DNA of 5,994 bases from Actinomycetota bacterium (GTDB lineage: Bacteria; Actinomycetota; Thermoleophilia; Gaiellales; Gaiellaceae): contig JACDBY010000244.1 in the NCBI GenBank assembly GCA_013694685.1, positions 1-5,994 on the forward strand, written 5' to 3'. A program made the position numbers and the translations under genes. Below the pieces are notes generated by a model. It had not been told where the DNA came from and searched no databases. It worked only from the letters and a program-made list of their open reading frames with translations. Of this stretch, positions 1 through 5,030 are shown piece after piece. Positions within the stretch are counted from its first letter, which is position 1. Each line of letters begins with the position of its first letter.

Positions 1-99
1 GACGGCTACAAGTCCCTCACCGAGGGGCAGAAGGTGGAGTTCGAGGTCGTCCAGGGGCCCAAGGGCGCCCAGGCCGCGAACGTCACGGCTGCCGCGTAA
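1..99 (+). CDS. Cold-shock domain protein, C-terminal end (partial)
   Basis: The last 32 codons of a gene that starts left of the window; the stop is TAA at 97-99. The visible peptide contains [12 protein letters not shown] followed by [11 protein letters not shown]. These match the last two beta strands of the small single-domain CspA-type proteins (about 65-70 residues). Such proteins bind single-stranded RNA and DNA and act as RNA chaperones during cold shock or in normal growth. The RNP1 and RNP2 nucleic-acid-binding motifs lie in the missing N-terminal half, so binding residues cannot be checked. The tail ends in Ala residues (VTAAA). A strong hairpin begins 15 bases after the stop, so the gene probably ends its own transcript and is not in the gat operon. 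The family call is firm; which Csp paralogue it is cannot be told. Confidence 0.9.
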   Translation, partial: DGYKSLTEGQKVEFEVVQGPKGAQAANVTAAA

Positions 100-113
100 T
101 TCTTGTTTCGCTA

Positions 114-143
114 CGCGGGATTCGGCACGAGCCGAATCCCGCG
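114..143 (+). terminator. Perfect 13-bp hairpin after the cold-shock gene, probable terminator
   Basis: Bases 114-126 (CGCGGGATTCGGC) pair with 131-143 without a mismatch around a 4-base ACGA loop. It starts 15 bases after the stop of the cold-shock gene. No real T tract follows (only GCTTGATT), so it is not a textbook intrinsic terminator. Strong GC hairpins with weak U tracts are common after genes in high-GC actinobacteria, which fits transcription ending here. It could instead stabilise the 3' end of the csp mRNA. The stem is directly visible; its termination role is inferred. Confidence 0.65.
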
Positions 144-151
144 GCTTGATT

Positions 152-166
152 CCCGCCTTCGGCGGG
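152..166 (+). other. Second small GC hairpin in the csp-gatC gap
   Basis: CCCGCC (152-157) pairs with GGCGGG (161-166) around a TTC triloop, only 8 bases after the larger hairpin ends. It may be a back-up terminator or part of the gatC leader. No T run follows. The rest of the 181-base gap before gatC also holds a weaker inverted repeat (CCGCA at 196-200 with TGCGG at 209-213). I see no T-box sequence, tRNA or convincing promoter pair in the gap. Function is not assigned. Confidence 0.4.
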
Positions 167-264
167 GCAGATCCCTAAAGGCGTCGGCTTCGCCGCCGCA
201 ACTACTGCTGCGGACGCTTGTTCGATGCCGGCGCGGCTGAAGACCCGCCGCGTGAAGTCGTTCT

Positions 265-270
265 GGAAGG
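265..270 (+). promoter_or_regulatory. Ribosome binding site of gatC
   Basis: The purine run GGAAGG ends 10 bases before the ATG at 281. It supports that start over the ATG at 271, which touches the motif directly and opens a different frame. Confidence 0.6.
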
Positions 271-280
271 ATGATCGGCG

Positions 281-565
281 ATGGCGATCTCCCGCGATCA
301 GGTGCTCTACGTGGCGAAGCTCGCGCGTCTCGAGCTCGGCGAGGACGAGCTCGAGCGCCTGACGAGCGAGCTCGGCGCGATCCTCGACGCTGTTTCGAAG
401 GTGTCCGAGCTCGATCTCGCCGACGTGCCTCCGACCTCCCATCCTCTCGCGGTGGTGAACGCATGGGCGGCGGACGAGCCCCGCGACTCGCTGCCGCTCG
501 AGGACGTCGTACGCAATGCCCCCGCGGTGGAGGGTCGCATGTTCCGCGTCCCGCCGACGACGTGA
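281..565 (+). CDS. gatC: Aspartyl/glutamyl-tRNA amidotransferase subunit C
   Basis: A 94-residue protein, the usual size for GatC. GatC is a small, largely extended subunit that wraps around the GatA-GatB interface and stabilises the complex. Family features are visible in order: an N-terminal helix with VLYVAKLARLEL (residues 8-19), a Leu/Glu-rich second helix ending in GAILDAVSKVSELD (about 32-45), a VPPTSHPL segment (about 49-56), and a C-terminal EGRMFRVP (about 84-91). The start at 281 is chosen from the full-length family match and from GGAAGG 10 bases upstream. It is the first gene of the gat cluster. Its TGA stop at 563-565 overlaps the gatA GTG start (GTGA), implying coupled translation at equal stoichiometry. 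It is essential in bacteria that make Gln-tRNA or Asn-tRNA by the indirect route. Confidence 0.95.
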   Translation: MAISRDQVLYVAKLARLELGEDELERLTSELGAILDAVSKVSELDLADVPPTSHPLAVVNAWAADEPRDSLPLEDVVRNAPAVEGRMFRVPPTT

Positions 566-1977
566 GCGCGGTCGTCGACACGCTGCGCCTGACGGCCGAG
601 GAGGCGCTCGCGCTCGTCGAGCGCGGCGACGTCAGCCCGGCAGAGCTCCACGCCGCGTACCTCGACGCGATCGGTGAGCGCGACGCTGAGCTGCACGCGT
701 ACCTGCGGACGGTCGAGTACGACGGGGCGACGAGCATCCCGATCGCGCTGAAGGACGTGATCTCCACGAAGGGGCTCGAGACGACGGCCGGCTCCAGGAT
801 CCTCGAGGGCTACGTTCCGGTCTTCGACGCGACGGTCACCAGCCGCTGCAGGCAGGCCGGCCTCTCCGTGCTCGGCAAGACGAACACGGACGAGTTCGCG
901 ATGGGCTCGTCGACCGAGAACTCCGCCTACGGCCCCTCGCGCAATCCCTGGGATCCGGCGCGGGTGCCGGGCGGCTCGGGTGGCGGAACGGCGGCCGCCG
1001 TCTCCGCGGGGCTGGCGCCGTGGGGACTCGGCTCCGATACCGGCGGCTCCGTGAAGCAGCCGTCAGCGCTCTGCGGCAACGTCGGCCTGCGCCCGACGTA
1101 CGGCACGGTCTCCCGGTACGGCATCGTTGCCTTCGCGTCGAGCCTCGATCAGGTCGGCCCGGTGGCAAAGACGGTGCGCGACGTCGCGCTGCTCTACCGG
1201 ATCGTCTCGGGACGCGACCCCGCCGACTCGACGACGGTCGAGTTGTCCGAGCCGGTCGAGCTACCGACGTCGGAGCGACTCGACGGTCTCAGGGTTGGGG
1301 TGCCGCGCCAGGCGGTCGCGCTCGAGGCGATCGAGCCGGGCGTGCGGGCCGCGTTCCATTCCTCGCTCGCGCTGCTCGGTGAGCTCGGCGCGGAGCTCGA
1401 CGAGTGCGACCTGCCGCTCTCCTTCGACTACGGGATGCCGTGCTATTACCTCATCGCGCCGGCCGAGGCATCGTCGAACCTGGCGCGCTACGACGGCGTC
1501 CGATACGGCCGCCGGAGTGATGGCGCGACCTACCGTGAGACGGTCGAGCGGACGCGAGACGACGGCTTCGGAGACGAGCCCAAGCGTCGGATCATGCTGG
1601 GGACCTACGCGCTCTCGGCCGGCTACTACGACGCCTACTACGGGCAGGCGCAAAAGGTGCGCACGCTGCTCGTGCGCGAGCACGCCGCCGCCTTCGAACG
1701 GTTCGACGTCCTCGCGACTCCGACCTCACCAACCGTGGCGTTCCCGCTGGGCGACAAGGCCGCCGACCCGCTCGCGATGTACGCGTGCGACCTGCTCACG
1801 ATTCCCTCGTGTCTCGCCGGACTGCCGGGCCTCAGCGTCCCGTGCGGCTTCTCCGAGGGGCTGCCGGTCGGTCTCCAGCTCGTGGGACCGCAGTTCGGGG
1901 AGAATGCCCTCTTCCGTGCCGGGCATGCCGTCGAGCGCGCGCTCGAGCTCGATCTCGTCCCGGAGCGCCTCCGATGA
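562..1977 (+). CDS. gatA: Aspartyl/glutamyl-tRNA amidotransferase subunit A (glutaminase subunit)
   Basis: A 471-residue amidase-signature enzyme. It releases ammonia from glutamine and channels it to GatB for conversion of Glu-tRNA(Gln) or Asp-tRNA(Asn). The Ser-cisSer-Lys triad is intact. Lys64 is in IALKD, Ser139 in PGGSGGGT and the nucleophile Ser163 in GSDTGGSVKQP. The spacings of 75 and 24 residues equal those I recall for Staphylococcus aureus GatA (Lys79, Ser154, Ser178). The family block RYGIVAFASSLDQVGP follows at about residues 184-199. The loop reads GGSGGGT rather than GGSSGGS; GGSGGG is known from mycobacterial GatA, so I do not read it as a defect. The start is GTG at 562 inside the gatC stop (GTGA). 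No nearby Shine-Dalgarno is seen (GGAGGG at 529-534 is too far), which fits coupling. The frame stays open upstream to an ATG at 271, but that stretch is the out-of-frame reading of gatC. It ends with ATGA shared with gatB. Confidence 0.96.
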   Translation: MSAVVDTLRLTAEEALALVERGDVSPAELHAAYLDAIGERDAELHAYLRTVEYDGATSIPIALKDVISTKGLETTAGSRILEGYVPVFDATVTSRCRQAGLSVLGKTNTDEFAMGSSTENSAYGPSRNPWDPARVPGGSGGGTAAAVSAGLAPWGLGSDTGGSVKQPSALCGNVGLRPTYGTVSRYGIVAFASSLDQVGPVAKTVRDVALLYRIVSGRDPADSTTVELSEPVELPTSERLDGLRVGVPRQAVALEAIEPGVRAAFHSSLALLGELGAELDECDLPLSFDYGMPCYYLIAPAEASSNLARYDGVRYGRRSDGATYRETVERTRDDGFGDEPKRRIMLGTYALSAGYYDAYYGQAQKVRTLLVREHAAAFERFDVLATPTSPTVAFPLGDKAADPLAMYACDLLTIPSCLAGLPGLSVPCGFSEGLPVGLQLVGPQFGENALFRAGHAVERALELDLVPERLR

Positions 1978-3386
1978 GCACGTGGGAGCCCGTGATCGGT
2001 CTGGAGATCCATGTCCAGCTCAAGACGCGGACGAAGATGTTCTGTCGCTGCCGTGTCGGCTTCGGGGCCGAGGAGAACTCCCAGACGTGCCCCGTGTGCC
2101 TCGGCTTCCCCGGGGCGCTCCCCGTCCCGAACCGCACCGCGATCGAATGGGTCGTCAAGCTGGGGCTCGCCCTTGGTTGCGAGATCGCGGAGCGTGCCGT
2201 GTTCGCGCGGAAGAACTACTTCTACCCCGATCTGTCGAAAGGCTATCAGATTTCGCAATACGATTTACCATCTTGCGTAAATGGCAACATGATCGTCTCC
2301 TTGGCAGAAGGACAACACGAGATCGGCATCGTCCGGGCGCATCTGGAAGAGGACGCCGCGAAGAACGTCCATGTGGGTGGTCGCACCGGCCGGATCGGGG
2401 GAGCCGAGTACACGCTCGTCGACTACAACCGTGGTGGGACGCCGCTCGTCGAGATCGTGACGGCGCCGGATCTCCACTCGGCCGAGGAGGCCAAGCGCTT
2501 CCTCCAGCTCCTGCGCCAGACGATCGTCGAGCTCGGGATCTCGGACGCCGAGATGGAGAAAGGAACGCTCCGCGTCGACGCCAACGTCTCGGTGCGGCCG
2601 GCCGGCTCGGAGGTACTGCGGACGCGCAGCGAGATCAAGAACATGAACTCGTTCACCCATATCGCGCGCGGTATCGACGCCGAGGTGGCGCGGCAGATCG
2701 AGGTCTGGGAGTCCGGGGGAGAGGTGGAGCAGCACACCTACGACTTCGACGTCGGCTCGGGCGCGCTCACCGCGCGGAGGACGAAGGAGGAGGCGGACGA
2801 CTACCGGTACTTCCCCGAGCCCGACCTCGCGCCCGTCGAGCCGCCGGCGGAGCTCGTAGACCGGTTGCGCTTCGAGCTGCCGGAGCTCCCGGCCGCGCGC
2901 ATCGCACGTGTGATGAAGAAGCTCGACCACGATCGCGCGCTCGTCCTCGTGACGGGGGGGCTCGACCGGCTCTGGGAGGCGACCGTGGCGGCGGGTGCGG
3001 ACGGTGTCGCCGCAAGCAACGTGATCGCAAACCAGCTCGTGGCCTCGGGCGCCCGTCCCGGGGCGGTCGATCCAACTGAGCTCGCGAAGCTCGTGGACGC
3101 GCGCGAGCGGATCCCCCGCGCGACCTTCGCCGAGGCGCTCGGGAAGATCGGCGACCACGGCTTCTCGGCCGAGCCCTACCTGGCCATGGAATCCGTTTCG
3201 GACACGAGCGAGCTCGAGCCCATCGTCGACGCGGTCATCGCCGCCAACTCGGCTCAAGTCGAGCAGTACCGCGGCGGCAAGGAGGGGCTCCTCGGGTTCT
3301 TCGTCGGCCAGGTGATGAAGGAGACGAAGGGCCGGGCCGACCCGCGTGTCGTCAACGAGCTCGTGCGCGCGAGGCTGGCGCCCTGA
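1974..3386 (+). CDS. gatB: Aspartyl/glutamyl-tRNA amidotransferase subunit B (kinase/transamidase subunit)
   Basis: A 470-residue GatB of normal length. It binds the misacylated tRNA, activates the side-chain carboxyl with ATP and transfers the ammonia supplied by GatA. The catalytic cradle domain opens with EPVIGLEIHVQL (residues 5-16). Four Cys of the zinc site are visible at 24, 26, 39 and 42 (FCRC and CPVC), followed by LGFPGALPVPN. Then come the conserved SKGYQISQYDLP segment (88-99), RAHLEEDAAK (121-130) and DYNRGGTPLVEIV. The C-terminal third is helical plus a YqeY-like tRNA-binding domain, ending in LGFFVGQVMKETKG and VNELVRARLAP. The start ATG at 1974 overlaps the gatA stop (ATGA) with GGAG at 1962-1965, eight bases upstream. 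The stop shares its A with the next ATG (TGATG). An AT-rich codon patch at 2238-2318 is unlike the rest of the gene. Confidence 0.96.
   Translation: MSTWEPVIGLEIHVQLKTRTKMFCRCRVGFGAEENSQTCPVCLGFPGALPVPNRTAIEWVVKLGLALGCEIAERAVFARKNYFYPDLSKGYQISQYDLPSCVNGNMIVSLAEGQHEIGIVRAHLEEDAAKNVHVGGRTGRIGGAEYTLVDYNRGGTPLVEIVTAPDLHSAEEAKRFLQLLRQTIVELGISDAEMEKGTLRVDANVSVRPAGSEVLRTRSEIKNMNSFTHIARGIDAEVARQIEVWESGGEVEQHTYDFDVGSGALTARRTKEEADDYRYFPEPDLAPVEPPAELVDRLRFELPELPAARIARVMKKLDHDRALVLVTGGLDRLWEATVAAGADGVAASNVIANQLVASGARPGAVDPTELAKLVDARERIPRATFAEALGKIGDHGFSAEPYLAMESVSDTSELEPIVDAVIAANSAQVEQYRGGKEGLLGFFVGQVMKETKGRADPRVVNELVRARLAP
2238..2318 (+). other. AT-rich codon island within gatB, containing a TTA codon
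   Basis: Of 27 gatB codons here, 14 end in A or T (for example AAA, TAT, ATT, CAA, TTA, CCA, GTA, AAT), whereas 2 of the 17 codons just before it do. Bases 2244-2282 are 13 of 39 G+C. The encoded protein remains a normal GatB sequence (GYQISQYDLP motif), so the frame is intact. TTA at 2265-2267 is the codon read by the regulated bldA tRNA in streptomycetes. Whether that applies in this organism is unknown. Confidence 0.75.
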
Positions 3387-4456
3387 TGCCGCTCACGTCG
3401 GAGCGGGGGATCAGCGCCGAGGAGCTGCGGCTCGCTGCCCGCAACCATGCGATGCCGCTCGAGGCGCTGCGCTGGCCGATCACCCCGATCGGGCTTCACT
3501 ACCTCCTCGTCCACTACGACGTCCCGCTCGTAGATCCCGCCGCGTGGCGGCTCCAGGTGGGAGGCGCGGTCGAGCGGCCCCTGACGCTCACCCTCGACGA
3601 GCTCCGGGAGCGCCCCGCCGTCGAGCTCACGGCGACGATGGAGTGCGCCGGCAACGGCCGGGCGCTCCTCGAGCCGCGCCCGCTGAGTCAGCCATGGCTC
3701 ACCGAGGCGGTCGGCACCGCGACCTGGGGAGGGGCGGCGCTCACCGCGCTGCTCGCCGAGGCGACACCCGCCTCGGCGGCCGTCGATGTCGTCTTCGCCG
3801 GTCTCGACCGAGGAGTCGAAGGCGGCGTTGAGCAGCGGTATGCGCGTAGCCTGCCACTCGCGGAGGCACGTGGGAGCGGCGCCGTGCTCGCGTACGAGAT
3901 GAACGGCGCCCCGCTCCCGCCGCAACACGGGTTCCCGCTCCGGCTCGTCGTGCCGGGCTGGTACGGGATGACGAACGTCAAGTGGTTGGCAGAGCTCACG
4001 GTCACGACGGAGCGCTTCGCGGGGTATCAGCAGACGACGGCCTATCGCGTGCGGGCGAGCGAGCACGAGGAGGGTCGCGCGGTGACGCGGATGCGTCCGC
4101 GCTCACTCCTCGCGCCCCCAGGGTTGCCGGATTTCTACACCCGTGAGCGGGTCGTCGCGGTCGGCCACGTCACTCTGGAGGGACGCGCGTGGTCGGGGCG
4201 GGCTCCTATCGCGCTGGTTGAGGTGAGCGACGACGGCGGCGCCTCTTGGGCCGAGGCGACCTTGACCCGCGATCTCGAGGACCTGTCGGCGTGGGTTCGC
4301 TTCGAGTTCGACTGGGAGCCGACGAGGCCCGGCACCTTCATGCTCTGCTGCCGGGCAACGGACGAGACCGGCGAGAGCCAACCGCTCGAGGCCGAATGGA
4401 ATGTCGGCGGGTACGAGAACAACGCCGTTCAGCGCGTCCCTGTCCTCGTACGCTGA
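3386..4456 (+). CDS. Sulfite-oxidase-family molybdenum cofactor enzyme, cytoplasmic, substrate uncertain
   Basis: A 356-residue protein with the two-domain architecture of the sulfite oxidase family. The Moco-binding domain spans about residues 30-210 and the Ig-like dimerisation domain about 245-356. The Mo-ligating cysteine is Cys87 in MECAGNGR. Other family marks are TATWGGAALTALL (111-123), HGFPLRLVVPGWYGM (181-195) with VKWL (198-201), and, in the dimerisation domain, GRAWSG and VEVSDDGGASW. There is no twin-arginine or Sec signal, no haem domain and no membrane segment. It is therefore predicted to be cytoplasmic, unlike the exported SorA and YedY/MsrP enzymes. Where chicken sulfite oxidase has VRNHLPVP, this protein has LLVHYDVP, so one sulfite-binding Arg appears absent (Leu41), while Arg92 and Trp104 align with two others. 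The start ATG shares a base with the gatB stop (TGATG), and GAGG lies 11 bases upstream. The fold call is firm. Sulfite as substrate is not. Confidence 0.9.
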   Translation: MPLTSERGISAEELRLAARNHAMPLEALRWPITPIGLHYLLVHYDVPLVDPAAWRLQVGGAVERPLTLTLDELRERPAVELTATMECAGNGRALLEPRPLSQPWLTEAVGTATWGGAALTALLAEATPASAAVDVVFAGLDRGVEGGVEQRYARSLPLAEARGSGAVLAYEMNGAPLPPQHGFPLRLVVPGWYGMTNVKWLAELTVTTERFAGYQQTTAYRVRASEHEEGRAVTRMRPRSLLAPPGLPDFYTRERVVAVGHVTLEGRAWSGRAPIALVEVSDDGGASWAEATLTRDLEDLSAWVRFEFDWEPTRPGTFMLCCRATDETGESQPLEAEWNVGGYENNAVQRVPVLVR

Positions 4457-4559
4457 GACCGTGGACATCCGGGGCCGCGGGCACGCTCGACATCGCCTGG
4501 CACCATGCCGGTGCGGCTCGACGCTCGCCCAAACCGACTCGAGGCGGTCGACGACTCCG

Positions 4560-5030
4560 ATGACCAGAGCCACCACCTCTATTACTTCCATCGCCGTCGT
4601 GTCGATCGCGCTGCTCGCAGGCTGCAGCGGCGGCGGCGACACGCCGTCGACGGTCGACTCGACGGACGCAGCCCCGACGACGCAGCCCGAGACCACGACC
4701 CCTCCGACGACGTCGACCGAGCCGGCCACCACCGAGAGCTCGCCGACACCGACGACGCCGCGTCGGCCACGCACCATCGTCATCGTCGTCGATCAAGGGC
4801 GACCTCGTGGGGGAATCAAGCGGCCGACGTTCGAGAGGGGCGAGAAGGTGGTGCTCGTCGTCCGCTCCGATATCGGTGAGTCGGTGCATCTGCACGGCTA
4901 CGACGTCGACCGGCCGCTGACACCCGGGAAACCGCTCCGCATCGCTCTCACCGCGAACGTGGCCGGCCGATTCGAGGTGGAGCTGCACGCACCCGACTCG
5001 CTCCTCGCGGTGCTCGAGGTCAGACCCTGA
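4560..5030 (+). CDS. Lipoprotein with Thr/Pro-rich linker and cupredoxin-like domain
   Basis: A 156-residue protein. Residues 1-22 form a lipoprotein signal peptide: Arg3 in the n-region, a hydrophobic core, and a lipobox LAGC with Cys22 as the lipidated residue. This predicts anchoring to the outer face of the membrane. Residues 23-70 are a disordered linker rich in Thr, Pro, Ser and Asp/Glu. Residues 71-156 look like a compact beta domain: TIVIVVDQG, GEKVVLVVRSD, VHLHGYDV (109-116), ANVAGRFEVELH (132-143) and LLAVLEVRP. This strand pattern is cupredoxin-like. His110, His112 and His143 could bind metal, but the mature part has no Cys beyond Cys22, so a type 1 blue-copper site is not expected. 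The ATG at 4560 is chosen because it gives a complete signal peptide; the same frame is open upstream to about 4401 but encodes Arg-rich sequence. GAGG at 4541-4544 is 15 bases away, a poor fit. The 103-base gap before it has only a 5-bp hairpin (4500-4514). Function is unknown, probably shared with the next gene. Confidence 0.8.
   Translation: MTRATTSITSIAVVSIALLAGCSGGGDTPSTVDSTDAAPTTQPETTTPPTTSTEPATTESSPTPTTPRRPRTIVIVVDQGRPRGGIKRPTFERGEKVVLVVRSDIGESVHLHGYDVDRPLTPGKPLRIALTANVAGRFEVELHAPDSLLAVLEVRP
5016..5020 (+). promoter_or_regulatory. Ribosome binding site that supports a CTG start
   Basis: GAGGT lies within the end of the lipoprotein gene, six bases before the CTG at 5027. Motif and spacing are close to ideal. 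There is no ATG, GTG or TTG in the downstream frame nearby, so this motif decides the start of the membrane protein. Confidence 0.6.

Noticed and set aside
146..180. TTGATT at 146-151 considered as a -35 box for gatC
   Set aside because: No acceptable -10 box at 16-19 bases spacing; the motif overlaps the gap between two hairpins.
271..561. N-terminal extension of gatA from an ATG at 271, giving 568 residues
   Set aside because: The extra 97 residues are the out-of-frame reading of gatC, Arg-rich and unlike any GatA; the GTG at 562 gives the normal length.
1127..3079. 650-residue open frame on the + strand across gatA and gatB
   Set aside because: Its product is Arg/Ser/Pro-rich low-complexity sequence with no domain, and it overlaps two firmly identified genes; it is a high-GC shadow frame.
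2265..3257. 330-residue open frame on the - strand within gatB
   Set aside because: Antisense to conserved GatB sequence, with no recognisable motif.
4500..4514. Hairpin GCACC/GGTGC in the gap before the lipoprotein, considered as a terminator
   Set aside because: Only 5 bp with no T run following; too weak to call.
4401..4559. Upstream start for the lipoprotein giving 209 residues
   Set aside because: It would put the lipoprotein signal peptide in the interior of the protein and overlap the Mo-enzyme gene; ATG at 4560 places the signal at the N-terminus.
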